Position numbers and translations under genes: made by a program. A stretch of DNA of 35,872 bases, taken from Gammaproteobacteria bacterium. GTDB taxonomy: Bacteria; Pseudomonadota; Gammaproteobacteria; Chromatiales; Chromatiaceae. Under the pieces are notes generated by a model that did no database searches, was not told the DNA's origin, and saw only the letters and a list, made by a program, of their open reading frames with translations. Location of the stretch: the NCBI GenBank assembly GCA_009928645.1, contig SACH01000029.1, forward strand, positions 1 to 35,872, written 5' to 3'. Shown here one piece after another: positions 7,670 through 16,975 of the stretch; position 1 is the stretch's first letter, and the number at the start of each line of letters is the position of its first letter.

Positions 7670-8416
7670 TCAGGCCGTCGCCGGGCCGGCCGGGAGAGGG
7701 GGCCCAGTAGCGGCCGAGGGCGTCGGTGTGGTGGCGCCTCGGGTGGGGCTGGTATCGGCGACCTGCCTTGGGGAGGTGGTGGCGAACGGTCCTGAAACGT
7801 CGGCGGTAACCGTGCCGAGGCTGGCATCAGGCGTGAAGTGGGCCTCGACCAAATCGCAGAGGATGTGCCCGGCCAGCAGGTGCACCTCCTGAATGCGCGC
7901 CGTACTGTCCGCCGGGGCGATCAGGCAGGCCTCCGCCAAGTCCTTGAGGCGGCCGCCATCCCGGCCGCTGAAGGCGGCGGTGACGATGCCCAGGTCGCGG
8001 GCCCGCTCCAGGGCGCGCAGGACGTTGGGGCTGTTGCCGGAGGTGCTGATGCCGATGACCAGATCTCCCGGCCGGCATAGGGCCTCGACCTGGCGGGCGA
8101 AGACCTGCTCGAAGCCGTAGTCATTGCCGATGGCGGTGAGGGCGGAACTGTCCGTGGTCAGGGCGATGGCGGCCAGGCCGGGGCGCTCACGCTCGAAGCG
8201 CCCCACCAGCTCCGAGGCGAGGTGCTGACTGTCCGCGGCGCTGCCGCCATTGCCGAGCCAGAAGATGCGCCCCCCGCCGGCCAGGGCGCGGATCATGAGT
8301 CCAGCGATCCGTTCCAGATCGTCCGTCAGGTCCCCCAAGGCGGCGATGGTCCGCTGGTGGTCGGCGAGATGGCGGGCAATGATCTCCGCCGGGGGCCGGC
8401 GGGCGCTGCTGGTCAC
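7670..8416 (-). CDS. gmhA: sedoheptulose-7-phosphate isomerase GmhA with a C-terminal tail
   Basis: Converts sedoheptulose 7-phosphate to D-glycero-D-manno-heptose 7-phosphate, the first LPS-heptose step; HldE acts next. SIS-fold features are all present: LGNGGSAADSQHLASEL with His65 and Glu69, the phosphate-binding GISTSGNSPNV, and Gln176 and His184, matching the zinc and catalytic residues of the E. coli enzyme. The core ends near residue 196. The product continues to 248 with a Pro/Thr/Ala-rich tail (such as ATTPTPSAATGPP) that is absent from ordinary GmhA (about 190-200). The start is GTG 8416, overlapping the glgC stop (GTGA), so translation is probably coupled; no independent ribosome site is clear. 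The same frame is open further upstream inside glgC but is not coding there. Confidence 0.9.
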   Translation of the reverse strand: MTSSARRPPAEIIARHLADHQRTIAALGDLTDDLERIAGLMIRALAGGGRIFWLGNGGSAADSQHLASELVGRFERERPGLAAIALTTDSSALTAIGNDYGFEQVFARQVEALCRPGDLVIGISTSGNSPNVLRALERARDLGIVTAAFSGRDGGRLKDLAEACLIAPADSTARIQEVHLLAGHILCDLVEAHFTPDASLGTVTADVSGPFATTSPRQVADTSPTRGATTPTPSAATGPPLPAGPATA

Positions 8417-9672
8417 TCGGAGTAACTGCGATGCAGGGTGCCTTGATGATCGCGGGCGAAATAGCTCACCCGGCCGGCCGGGATCACGGTGACGCCGCCT
8501 TCGGTGACCGTGAAGCGCTGGCGGTCCACCTCCGGGTCGAAACCGATGCGGTCGCCGGGGGCGATGTGGTTGTGGCGGTCGATGATGACGCGCCGCAGGC
8601 GGGCGCCGCGACAGATCCGCACATAGTCCATGATGATGCAGTCCTCCAGTTCCACATCTTCCTCGATGACGGCCTCGCGGCGGATGATGGAGTTGGTGAT
8701 CCGGCAACCGTCGTGGGTGATGACCGCCGCCGCCAGCAGCGAATTGCGCAGTTCTCCGCCCAGGACCCGCGCCACCGGCCCCTGATAGCCACTGGAATAG
8801 ATGGGCCACTGGGGGTTGAACATGTCGAAAACGGGCTCGGCGCCCAGCACATCCTTGTGGGCGTCGAAATAGGCATCGAGGGTACCCACGTCCCGCCAAT
8901 AGACTCTTTGCTCGTAAGGCTTGATGCCGGGGATGTCGTTGGTGGCGAAATCGTAGGCGAAGAGCCGGTGGGAGCGCAGCAGGCGCGGCAGGACATGGCC
9001 GCCGAAGTCGGTCTCGCCGTTGCACCGGGCCTCCTCCAGGGCATCGAGGAGGACCTGGGTGGAGAAGATGTAGTTGCCCATGGAGGCATAAGCCTGGTCC
9101 GGATTGCCGGGCATGGGGCTGGGATTGGCCGGCTTTTCCTGGAAGGCCTCGATGCGGCCCTCGGCGTTGGCGGCGATGACGCCGAAGCCCCGGGCGTCGC
9201 GCAGGGGCACCGGGAGGGCGGCGATGGTGACGTCGGCGCGGTTGGCGAGGTGGAAGTCCACCATCTGGCGGATATCCATGCGATAGATGTGATCCGCCCC
9301 AAAGACGGCCACCAGGTCCGGGGCCTGTTCCTCGATGAGGTTGATGTTCTGGTGGACGGCGTCGGCGGTACCCTGGAACCAGTGTTCGCCGCTCATCATC
9401 TGCGGCGGGACCACGGTCACGAACTGTTGCTGCAGCAAGGGGGAGATGGTCCAGGATTTGCGCACGTGCTCGATGAGGGATTGGGACTTGTACTGGACCA
9501 GCAGGTAAATGGTCTTGATGTTCGAATTGACGAAGTTGCTGAGGACGAAGTCGACGATCCGATAGCGTGCGCCGAAGGGTACCGAGGGCTTGGAGCGGGC
9601 GGTGGTCAGGGGCTGGAGCCGTGAACCCTGACCCCCGGCCATGACAAAGGCAATGATCCGGTCGGCTTTCAT
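8413..9672 (-). CDS. glgC: glucose-1-phosphate adenylyltransferase (ADP-glucose pyrophosphorylase)
   Basis: Makes ADP-glucose from glucose 1-phosphate and ATP, the committed step of bacterial glycogen synthesis. The 419-residue protein shows the N-terminal nucleotidyltransferase motif MAGGQGSRLQPLT (11-23), FGARYRIVDFVLSN, GADHIYRMD, the substrate-site QEKP and WRDVGTLDAYFDAH, and a C-terminal left-handed beta-helix with IIR and IIMD repeats. Length is near the E. coli enzyme (431). The start has a strong AGGAGG site 5 nt upstream. It is the first gene of the operon with gmhA and hldE, an unusual partnership of storage and envelope sugar nucleotides. Confidence 0.95.
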   Translation of the reverse strand: MKADRIIAFVMAGGQGSRLQPLTTARSKPSVPFGARYRIVDFVLSNFVNSNIKTIYLLVQYKSQSLIEHVRKSWTISPLLQQQFVTVVPPQMMSGEHWFQGTADAVHQNINLIEEQAPDLVAVFGADHIYRMDIRQMVDFHLANRADVTIAALPVPLRDARGFGVIAANAEGRIEAFQEKPANPSPMPGNPDQAYASMGNYIFSTQVLLDALEEARCNGETDFGGHVLPRLLRSHRLFAYDFATNDIPGIKPYEQRVYWRDVGTLDAYFDAHKDVLGAEPVFDMFNPQWPIYSSGYQGPVARVLGGELRNSLLAAAVITHDGCRITNSIIRREAVIEEDVELEDCIIMDYVRICRGARLRRVIIDRHNHIAPGDRIGFDPEVDRQRFTVTEGGVTVIPAGRVSYFARDHQGTLHRSYSE

Positions 9673-10048
9673 GTCATCCTCCTCTTACATCTCTACCAGG
9701 GGTTTATTGTCACCATCGCCAGCCAATTCTCGCGCTTCCTCGTTACCAGTCGAAGACCGAGACGCGCCAGCCAGGGCGCGTGCCCGAGATCAGGGGCTTT
9801 ACCTATTGTCTACCAGAACGCGAGTGGCGAAAACTACCATTTTGCCCGGACTTGACCGGGTCCTTATTGCTATTCAATTGATTATTCTGTTGATATTCAT
9901 GGAAATGCGCCTTCAGTCAGGGGCGGAGCCGGAGCGCCCCGGCGGCCGGGGAGAGGAAAAAGGCCGGCTGGGGGTATAGAATTCCGAACTTTAAGGTGGT
10001 AGTGACGATCCTGGTCCGCCTCCTCCCTCACTGACCGGAGTCCTGGTA
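9673..10048. other. divergent intergenic region between glgC and gpmI
   Basis: Must hold promoters for both directions. I can only point to an AT-rich core (about 9820-9905) and a TAGAAT hexamer at 9977-9982 without a partner -35. GCGCC/GGCGC arms around 9765-9781 could form a small hairpin. A 51-codon frame from GTG 9824 to 9979 on plus encodes one hydrophobic segment, but has no ribosome site and is not called. Confidence 0.35.
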
Positions 10049-11593
10049 ATGGCCGACTGGCCCGCTGTCCCCCGCCGTCCCGTCCTGCTGGTGATCCTGG
10101 ATGGTTTCGGCATCAATCCCGCCAAGGCGAACAATGCCGTCGCCCTGGCGCGCACACCCCATCTCGACCGCTATTTCGCCCTCAATCCCCATACCAGCCT
10201 GCAAGCCTCGGGACGGGCGGTAGGACTGCCCGATGGCCAGATGGGCAATTCCGAGGTGGGGCACATCACCCTGGGTTCCGGGTGCGTGATCCGCCAAGAC
10301 CTGGTCCTGATCGATGACGCCATCGCCGATGACTCCTTCTACCGTAACAAGGTCCTTATCGCCGCCGCCCGCCGGGCCGCGGCCAAGGGCCGGCCCCTGC
10401 ATCTGCTGGGGCTGGTCTCTGATGGGGGGGTTCACAGTCAACTGAGCCACCTCATCGCCCTGGCCGAGTTGTGCCGCCAGCAGGGCGCCATCCCGGCGCT
10501 GCATATGTTCACCGACGGCCGGGATACGCCGCCCCGTTCCGCCCTCTGCTATCTGCCCGAGGTGGAGCAGGCCCTGGCCGCCGCCGGCGGGCACATCGCT
10601 AGCGTCTCCGGTCGCTATTACGCCATGGACCGGGACAACCGCTGGGAACGCACCGAGAAGGCCTGGCGGTGTCTGGTGGCGGGCAGTGGGAAGCAGGCCG
10701 GCTCGGCCCGGGAGGCCATCGAGCAATCCTGGGCCGCCGGTCAGGATGATGAGTTCATCCTCCCCACCCACATCGCCGGCGGCGCCCTGATCCAGGACGG
10801 GGATTGCGTCCTGCATTTCAACTTCCGCAAGGACCGGCCGCGCCAGATGCTGCGGCCCTTCTTTCAGCCGGATTTCACCCACTTCGACCGGGGTGGCTTC
10901 CGGGGGGCGGATGTCACCTGCATGATGCGCTACGACCAGACCTTCGACCTGCCCTTCGCCTTCCATCACGAGTCGCCAGGCATCACCCTGGGCCAGATTC
11001 TCAGCGAGGCCGGTCTGCACCAGTTCCATTGCGCCGAGACCGAGAAGTATCCCCATGTGACCTTCTACTTCAATGGTGGCCGCAGTGAGCCCTGGCCAGG
11101 TGAGGAGCAGGTGCTCATTCCCTCCCCCAAGGTCGCCACCTATGACCTCAAGCCGGAGATGAGCGCCCCCGAGGTCGCCGCTGCCGTGGTCGCCGCCCTG
11201 GGACGGCAGGAATACCCTTTCGTCGTCGTCAACTTCGCCAATGGCGACATGGTGGGTCATACCGCGGTGCGGGAGGCCGTCATCGCCGCCGTGGAGGCCC
11301 TGGATCTCCACGTCGGCCTGGTGCTGGATGCGGCGGTCGCCGCGGGCTACGCCGTGATCCTCACCGCCGACCATGGTAACTGCGACGAGATGGTGGACCC
11401 GGTCACCCAGACCCCCCATACCCAGCACACCCTCTACCCCGTACCCTGCCTGGTCATCGACGAGGTGCCCTGGAATCTCGGCATCGGTGCCGGCCTGGAC
11501 TGCATTGCGCCCACGGTGCTGCAACTCATGGGGCTGCCCAGGCCGGCGGCCATGCATGGCCATTCCCTGCTGCTGTCGCCGGCACGCAACTGA
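10049..11593 (+). CDS. gpmI: 2,3-bisphosphoglycerate-independent phosphoglycerate mutase
   Basis: Cytoplasmic Mn2+-dependent enzyme interconverting 3- and 2-phosphoglycerate in glycolysis and gluconeogenesis. The 514-residue product has the alkaline-phosphatase fold with its split domains: LVILDGFG (Asp18 metal ligand), MGNSEVGH with nucleophile Ser68, the transferase domain with FTDGRDTPP and SGRYYAMDRD, NFRKDRPRQM, KVATYDLKPEMSA, NFANGDMVGHT and the metal-binding TADHGNCDEM with TPHTQHT. Length is canonical. The ATG has a CGGAG site 9 nt upstream. It is divergent from glgC and heads a plus-strand run of unrelated housekeeping genes (thyA, sohB). Assignment is near certain. Confidence 0.96.
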   Translation: MADWPAVPRRPVLLVILDGFGINPAKANNAVALARTPHLDRYFALNPHTSLQASGRAVGLPDGQMGNSEVGHITLGSGCVIRQDLVLIDDAIADDSFYRNKVLIAAARRAAAKGRPLHLLGLVSDGGVHSQLSHLIALAELCRQQGAIPALHMFTDGRDTPPRSALCYLPEVEQALAAAGGHIASVSGRYYAMDRDNRWERTEKAWRCLVAGSGKQAGSAREAIEQSWAAGQDDEFILPTHIAGGALIQDGDCVLHFNFRKDRPRQMLRPFFQPDFTHFDRGGFRGADVTCMMRYDQTFDLPFAFHHESPGITLGQILSEAGLHQFHCAETEKYPHVTFYFNGGRSEPWPGEEQVLIPSPKVATYDLKPEMSAPEVAAAVVAALGRQEYPFVVVNFANGDMVGHTAVREAVIAAVEALDLHVGLVLDAAVAAGYAVILTADHGNCDEMVDPVTQTPHTQHTLYPVPCLVIDEVPWNLGIGAGLDCIAPTVLQLMGLPRPAAMHGHSLLLSPARN

Positions 11594-11668
11594 TGGCTTG
11601 CACCAGCGTTGCCAGGATTGGGCAGCTTGATCGGTCGCTGATGCCCGGCTGGCGCGCAAGGGGGAGGC

Positions 11669-11691
11669 GCGCGGCGTCCTCCGGGCCGCGC
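11669..11691 (+). terminator. GC-rich hairpin between gpmI and thyA
   Basis: GCGCGGC (11669-11675) pairs perfectly with GCCGCGC (11685-11691) around a 9-nt loop. There is no T-run. It could slow or end gpmI transcripts or sit in the thyA leader. Confidence 0.3.
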
Positions 11692-11717
11692 CGGGCGACT
11701 AACGTGAGGCCCGGTTG

Positions 11718-12557
11718 ATGCGGGAATATCTCGCCCTTCTCAGGGATGTCATCGATCAGGGCCAGGACCGCCAGGACCGCACCGGGGTGGGCACCCGGGC
11801 CCTCTTCGGCCGTCAGGTGCGTTTCAACCTGGCTGAGGGGTTTCCCCTGGTCACCACCAAGAAGATCCACCTGCGCAGCGTCATCTATGAGTTGCTCTGG
11901 TTCTTGCGCGGCTCCACCGACAACCGCTGGCTCCAGGCGCGCGGGGTCAGCATTTGGGACGAGTGGGCGACGGCGGAGGGCAAACTGGGGCCCATCTATG
12001 GCCACCAGTGGCGGAGTTGGGCGGGGCCGGATGGCGCGGTCATCGATCAGATCAGCCAGGTCATCGCCGCTATCCGCGCCACCCCCGACTCCCGGCGCCT
12101 GGTGGTTTCGGCCTGGAATCCGGCCGAGCTGCCCCTGGAGGGTCTCTCGCCGCAGGAAAACGTCTGCCGTGGCCGGATGGCCCTGGCGCCCTGCCATTGC
12201 CTCTTTCAGTTCTTCGTCCAGGACGGGCGTCTGTCCTGCCAGCTCTATCAGCGCAGCGCCGATCTCTTTCTCGGGGTGCCGTTCAATATCGCCAGCTATG
12301 CCCTGTTGACGCATCTGCTGGCCCAGCAGTGTGACCTGGAGCCGGGTGATTTCGTCCACACCTTCGGCGACCTGCACCTGTATCGCAATCACCTGACGCC
12401 GCAGATCGTCTTCGCCCAGCTTGCCCGGGAACCCCGGCCGCGACCGCGGCTGGTGATCCGCCGTCGACCCTCCAGCCTGTTTGACTATGAGTTTGAGGAT
12501 TTCGACTTCCTCGGCTATGACCCCCACCCGGCCATCCGCGCCCCGATCGCCATCTAG
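11718..12557 (+). CDS. thyA: thymidylate synthase
   Basis: Methylates dUMP to dTMP using methylenetetrahydrofolate. The 279-residue product has the full family signature: [11 protein letters not shown] near the N-terminus, [33 protein letters not shown], the phosphate-binding [13 protein letters not shown], the active-site Cys159 in [33 protein letters not shown] and [16 protein letters not shown]. It is about 15 residues longer than E. coli ThyA, mostly through a short insert (about 143-152, [10 protein letters not shown]) before the active-site loop. The ATG at 11718 is preferred over the TTG one codon earlier; a GTGAGG site precedes it. sohB follows after 29 nt, so the two are probably cotranscribed. 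Confidence 0.96.
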   Translation: MREYLALLRDVIDQGQDRQDRTGVGTRALFGRQVRFNLAEGFPLVTTKKIHLRSVIYELLWFLRGSTDNRWLQARGVSIWDEWATAEGKLGPIYGHQWRSWAGPDGAVIDQISQVIAAIRATPDSRRLVVSAWNPAELPLEGLSPQENVCRGRMALAPCHCLFQFFVQDGRLSCQLYQRSADLFLGVPFNIASYALLTHLLAQQCDLEPGDFVHTFGDLHLYRNHLTPQIVFAQLAREPRPRPRLVIRRRPSSLFDYEFEDFDFLGYDPHPAIRAPIAI

Positions 12558-12586
12558 CGATCGCCATCCAAGGGAGTACCCCACGC

Positions 12587-13573
12587 ATGACCGCGGCCCT
12601 GATCGACTATGGTCTCTTTCTCGCCAAGACCCTGACCCTCCTCCTCGGGATCGGGCTGCTGGTGGTCCTCGCCGTCCGTGCCCGCAAGAGTGACCAGGCC
12701 GGGGCGGACCATCTGGAGGTGACCCATCTCAACGACCACTACCGCGACCTGGCCCACCAACTGCGCCAGGCCTCCCGGCCGGACAAGGCCTACCAACGCT
12801 CCCTGAAGGCCGAGCGCAAGGCGGACAAGGCCCGGGCGAAGGCACAAGAGGAGCGTGCCCGGCTGTTCGTGGTCGACTTCCAGGGGGATATCAAGGCCAC
12901 GGAGTCCGCCGCCCTGCGGGAGATCATCTCCGCCCTGCTGCTGGAGGCTCAGGCGGGGGATCAGGTCCTGCTGCGCCTGGAGAATGCCGGCGGCCTGGTG
13001 ACCGAGCATGGCCTGGCGGCCTCCCAGTTGACCCGGCTGCGGGCCAAGGGCCTCCGCCTGACCGTGGCGGTGGACAAGGTGGCGGCCAGCGGTGGCTATC
13101 TCATGGCCGTGGTCGCCGACCAGATCATCGCCGCGCCCTTCGCCGTGGTCGGCTCCATCGGCGTCGTTGCCCAATTACCCAACTTCCATCGGGTTCTGGA
13201 ACGCCATGGGGTGGATTACGAACTGCATACCGCCGGGGACTACAAGCGCACCCTGACCCTCTTTGGCGAGAACACCGACGCGGGGCGGGAAAAGTTGCGG
13301 CAGCAACTGGAAGACACCCATGGCTTGTTCAAGGACTTCATCCATGAGTTTCGCCCGGGCCTGGACCTGGACCGGGTGGCCACGGGTGAATACTGGCACG
13401 GCACCCAGGCGCTGGCCCTGGGTCTGATCGACGCCATCCAGACCAGCGACGATTTCCTGCTGGCTGCGGCGGAGCAGACCGACCTTTACCAGGTCAGCTA
13501 CGCCGTTCACAAGCGGCCCCTCGAACGGCTTCTCGCGGCCATGACCCAGGCCGCGCGCCAGCGGCTCCTCTGA
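12587..13573 (+). CDS. sohB: inner-membrane signal-peptide peptidase-like protease SohB
   Basis: Peptidase family S49 protease that faces the periplasm and degrades signal peptides or membrane fragments. The 328-residue product has an N-terminal hydrophobic anchor (about 8-30), a charged Lys/Arg/Ala-rich coiled segment (about 60-92, KAERKADKARAKAQEERA), then the catalytic domain. The nucleophile is Ser168 in VAASGGY and the general base is Lys220 in GDYKRTLTLFGENT, the Ser/Lys dyad of S49. GSIGVVAQLPNF is also typical. Length is slightly below E. coli SohB (349). It follows thyA closely. Confidence 0.92.
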   Translation: MTAALIDYGLFLAKTLTLLLGIGLLVVLAVRARKSDQAGADHLEVTHLNDHYRDLAHQLRQASRPDKAYQRSLKAERKADKARAKAQEERARLFVVDFQGDIKATESAALREIISALLLEAQAGDQVLLRLENAGGLVTEHGLAASQLTRLRAKGLRLTVAVDKVAASGGYLMAVVADQIIAAPFAVVGSIGVVAQLPNFHRVLERHGVDYELHTAGDYKRTLTLFGENTDAGREKLRQQLEDTHGLFKDFIHEFRPGLDLDRVATGEYWHGTQALALGLIDAIQTSDDFLLAAAEQTDLYQVSYAVHKRPLERLLAAMTQAARQRLL

Positions 13574-13642
13574 TGAGTCCCCGTGCCCGGGCCGGGTGAT
13601 TGCCTGCCCATGCCCGCCTTGTCGCCAGGGGAACGTTTCCCG

Positions 13643-15844
13643 ATGGTTGGCCGCTGGCGGGATCTGGTGCTGGCGCTGGTGCTCCTGTTGCTGGCTCTGC
13701 CTCAGGCCGGGGCCGCGGCCCTGACCTTGATGGCCGGGGATCAGTCTCGCTCCCTGAGGGGTTACCTCGCCTTCCTGCCGGACCCAAGTGGACACTTGGG
13801 TTTCGAGGAGGTCCGGCGGATGCCAGCAAACGCCTTCATCCCGTTGCCGGGCGATCTCAGCGCCGGTTATGTCGCTGGCGCCATCTGGCTGCGCTTCGAC
13901 CTGATCCGGGAGCCGGGGGCGCCGGAGATCTGGTGGCTCCACCTCGGCCCCCGCTTCATCGACCACTTCGACCTCTTCGTCCCGGACGCCTCATCCGCGA
14001 CCTCCTACCGCCACCAGGCCTTGGATCTGGCGCGGCCCTGGACCCAGCCCCCTGACCCCGGGCATGCGGGCCTGGTCCCGCTGCATCTGCCCAAGGGCGG
14101 CCCCCAGACCTTCTATCTGCGAGTCGCCAATGCCACCGCACTCCAGGCGCGGCTCGAACTCTGGCAACCGGAAGCCTTCGTGCATTGGCTCCGGCTGGAA
14201 TCCCTGTGGCAGGGCGGCTACCTGATTACCGCGCTGATCATCGTGCTGATGAATCTCTTCCATTGGTACCACCTGCGCGAGCCAGTCTTTGCCGCCTATG
14301 CCGGTTATGTCGCCAGCTTCGCCCTCTTCATGCTGCTGCGGGACGGCACCCTGTTGCTGGTCCTCCAGCCCGGCACCCCCCTCCCACTCAAGTGGTTCCA
14401 GTTGGTGACCCAGGTGGTGCTGGTCTGGTTCGCCTATCGCCTCTTCGCCACCCTGGTGAAGCCGGAGCGGTTCTGGCCGCGCCTGGCGCGGAGTTGGGGC
14501 CGGGTCAATCGGCTGGCGGTCGCCGCTGGCGCCACCCTGGTCGCGACCGGCGCCTTCAAACTGGCCGTCCCGGCGCTCTGGGTCTGGCTGCTGGTGATGA
14601 TCGCCGTCAACCTGACCAGCTCGGGCCTGATCGTCGTCCTCTGGCGCGACCGTTCCGCGCTCTATTTCCTGCTGATCTTCGCCGTCCTGAACCTGGGCGC
14701 CATGGCCACCCTGCTCGCCAGCTTCGGGCTGCTCCCGACCCCGAGTTTTCTGGTGGAATATGGCCTGCTGGCCGGGACCCTGTTGCATTGGGTCCTCATT
14801 CAGATCCTCCTGGCGGACATCTTCCACCGCGTCAAGCGCGAGCATGAACGGGCCCGGGACCTCGCCCTCGCGGCCGCCCGCCAGGGCGAGGCGGAACTGG
14901 AACGGCAGGTGGTGGAGAAGACCCGCGCCATCAGCGCCCTCGCCCACCGCCACGAGGTCCTGCTCATGGCCGTGGGCGAGGGCATCTATGGGGTCGACAC
15001 CCAGGTACGCACCACCTTCATCAACCCCGCCGCCCAGACCATGCTGGGCTACGCCGCGGAAGAGGTCCTGGGCAGGAACCCCCACGCCCTCTTCCATGCC
15101 CGGCATCGGGACGGCCGCCCTTATCCCTTCGCGGACTGTCCCCTCCACCGCACCCTGGAGGAGGGCCGGGAGCGGCATCAGGAGGAATGGTTTATCCGCC
15201 GGGATGGCAGCCCGCTGCCGGTGGCCATGACCTGCGCCCCCCTGTACGAAGAGACCCAATTGATTGGCGCCGTGGTCGCCTTCCGCGACATCAGTGAACA
15301 GAAGGCGCGCGAGGTCGAATTGCTGGAACTGGCCAATACCGACATGCTCACCGGGGTCGCCAACCGCCGCTTTTTCTATCAGCGCTTGGAGGAGGAAATC
15401 CGGCGGCTGCGCCGCGGGGGGCGGCGGGAGGCCCGCTCGGCCTTACTGCTCATGGATCTGGACCACTTCAAAGAGGTCAACGATCGCTTCGGACATGCGG
15501 CGGGCGACGAGGTGTTGCGTAATTTCGCCCGTCTCGCCCGCCAGGCCTTGCGCCAGGGCGATCTGCTCGGCCGCGTGGGGGGCGAGGAATTCGGCGCCCT
15601 CCTGGCCGCGGAGGATGCCGCCGGGGCCCTGCGGGTGGCCGAGCGCCTGCGCCGCGGGGTGCAGCAGGGTCCCTTCACCACGCAGGCCGGGCCGATCCCG
15701 CTGACCGTCAGCATTGGCATTACCGATCTCCAGGACAAGGACCAGGCCCCCGAGGGCCCCCTCAAGCGCGCGGATAGCGCCCTTTATGCCGCCAAGCGCA
15801 AGGGCAGGAACCGGGTCTGCGTCTTCGATCTGCTCGGCGACTGA
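13643..15844 (+). CDS. membrane diguanylate cyclase with 7TMR-DISM sensor, PAS and GGDEF domains
   Basis: Predicted to make cyclic di-GMP in response to an extracytoplasmic ligand. Counting from ATG 13643 (733 aa): signal peptide (about 1-28, LVLALVLLLLALP), a periplasmic 7TMR-DISM type-2 domain (about 30-175), seven membrane helices (about 190-400), a short coiled coil, a PAS domain (about 440-570) and a GGDEF domain (about 575-725). The active site reads GGEEF (646-650) and the RQGD inhibitory I-site sits exactly five residues upstream, so the cyclase should be active and product-inhibited. No EAL domain is present. The frame is open back to GTG 13583, with another ATG at 13610; 13643 is favoured because the signal peptide then starts directly and an AGGGGA site precedes it. 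Confidence 0.88.
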   Translation: MVGRWRDLVLALVLLLLALPQAGAAALTLMAGDQSRSLRGYLAFLPDPSGHLGFEEVRRMPANAFIPLPGDLSAGYVAGAIWLRFDLIREPGAPEIWWLHLGPRFIDHFDLFVPDASSATSYRHQALDLARPWTQPPDPGHAGLVPLHLPKGGPQTFYLRVANATALQARLELWQPEAFVHWLRLESLWQGGYLITALIIVLMNLFHWYHLREPVFAAYAGYVASFALFMLLRDGTLLLVLQPGTPLPLKWFQLVTQVVLVWFAYRLFATLVKPERFWPRLARSWGRVNRLAVAAGATLVATGAFKLAVPALWVWLLVMIAVNLTSSGLIVVLWRDRSALYFLLIFAVLNLGAMATLLASFGLLPTPSFLVEYGLLAGTLLHWVLIQILLADIFHRVKREHERARDLALAAARQGEAELERQVVEKTRAISALAHRHEVLLMAVGEGIYGVDTQVRTTFINPAAQTMLGYAAEEVLGRNPHALFHARHRDGRPYPFADCPLHRTLEEGRERHQEEWFIRRDGSPLPVAMTCAPLYEETQLIGAVVAFRDISEQKAREVELLELANTDMLTGVANRRFFYQRLEEEIRRLRRGGRREARSALLLMDLDHFKEVNDRFGHAAGDEVLRNFARLARQALRQGDLLGRVGGEEFGALLAAEDAAGALRVAERLRRGVQQGPFTTQAGPIPLTVSIGITDLQDKDQAPEGPLKRADSALYAAKRKGRNRVCVFDLLGD

Positions 15845-15972
15845 TTTCCCCCCTTCCTGTCTCGCCAGGGGCGGGGGAACCCCCTTGCCCGCGCGCCCAT
15901 GGCAAAATGTCCAACCAAGGCTCACCCTCGTGCCGTGATTTCGCAACCTGATCCGGGATGGGAACCAACACC

Positions 15973-16776
15973 ATGCGTCGCGTGATCTTCAATCAAAAAG
16001 GCGGGGTGGGAAAATCCACCATTGCCTGTAATCTCGCCGCCATCAGTGCCGCCCGCGGCCGGAAGACCCTGCTGGTGGACCTTGACCCCCAGGCCAATGC
16101 CTCCCGCTATCTGCTGGGGGCCGCGCTGGCGGGGCAGACGCGGACCCTGGCCGACTGGTTCGACGACATCCTGGCGTGTCGGATCTTTGGCCCCAAGCCC
16201 GGGGAATTCGTCGTGCCGACGCCCTTTCCCCACCTGGGGCTCATGCCCGCCGATCGGCGTCTGGAGGAACTCCAGATCAAGCTGGAATCCCGCTACAAGA
16301 TGTTCAAGCTGCGGGAGGCCCTGGACACCCTCAAGGATATCGAGGAGGTCTTCATCGATACCCCGCCGGCGCTGAACTTTTTCACCCGCTCGGCCCTGAT
16401 CGCCGCGGACGCCTGCCTGATTCCCTTCGACTGCGACGATTTCTCCCGCCATGCCCTTTACGGCCTGATGGACAGCGTGCGGGAGGTCCAGGCGGATCAC
16501 AACCCCAGGCTGCGGATCGAGGGGATCGTCGTCAATCAGTACCAGTCCCGCGCCAATCTGCCGGTGCGCCTGGTCGAGGAACTGCGTGCCGAGGGCCTGC
16601 CGGTCCTGGATGCCTACCTGTCGGCCTCGGTCAAGATCCGCGAGTCCCATTCCCAGGCCAAGCCCATGATCCATCTCGATCCCCGGCATAAGCTCAGCCA
16701 GGAATTTGCTGCCCTCTACGATTTTCTCACCACGGGGGACCGGGACCCGGCGGCGTCCCTCACCGACTGGCCCTGA
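15973..16776 (+). CDS. orphan ParA/MinD-family ATPase
   Basis: A 267-residue P-loop ATPase with the deviant Walker [11 protein letters not shown] (7-16, with both the signature and the catalytic lysine), DLDPQANAS as switch/Walker A-prime, and [11 protein letters not shown] as Walker B. This is the plan of ParA-type proteins that position DNA or protein cargo in dimeric ATP-bound form. No ParB partner or centromere-like repeats are adjacent, and the neighbours are chromosomal, so a plasmid-segregation role is unlikely. Cargo positioning or a role linked to the upstream cyclic-di-GMP enzyme is speculation. An in-frame ATG at 15958 adds five residues (MGTNT); neither start has a strong ribosome site. 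Confidence 0.82.
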   Translation: MRRVIFNQKGGVGKSTIACNLAAISAARGRKTLLVDLDPQANASRYLLGAALAGQTRTLADWFDDILACRIFGPKPGEFVVPTPFPHLGLMPADRRLEELQIKLESRYKMFKLREALDTLKDIEEVFIDTPPALNFFTRSALIAADACLIPFDCDDFSRHALYGLMDSVREVQADHNPRLRIEGIVVNQYQSRANLPVRLVEELRAEGLPVLDAYLSASVKIRESHSQAKPMIHLDPRHKLSQEFAALYDFLTTGDRDPAASLTDWP

Positions 16777-16975
16777 ACACGGCGGGCCCAGCGCCCGTGC
16801 CCGCCCAGTCCTGAGGGGCCCCTGGTCCCGTCATGGATACCTCCGGGTTCATCCCCAACGCCACTCGCTTGTCAGGTTTTCCGCCCCCGCACGAGGACGC
16901 TCGGGGCCGGGGCATCTACGCCCCTGGGCATTAAGCGGGTGAAGGGGATGAAAGGGCCTGGTCCGCCTAGTCCGG

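Noticed and set aside
7670..9025. Long gmhA frame extending upstream into glgC
   Set aside because: The added residues are the shifted reading of glgC (Arg/Pro/His-rich) and the GmhA fold begins after the GTG at 8416.
9824..9979. 51-codon plus-strand frame with one hydrophobic segment between glgC and gpmI
   Set aside because: GTG start without a Shine-Dalgarno, in an AT-rich promoter region; the hydrophobic stretch follows from base composition. Conservation in relatives would reopen it.
15973..16776. Plasmid partition system
   Set aside because: There is a ParA-like ATPase but no ParB, no parS-like repeats and no replication gene; neighbours are chromosomal.
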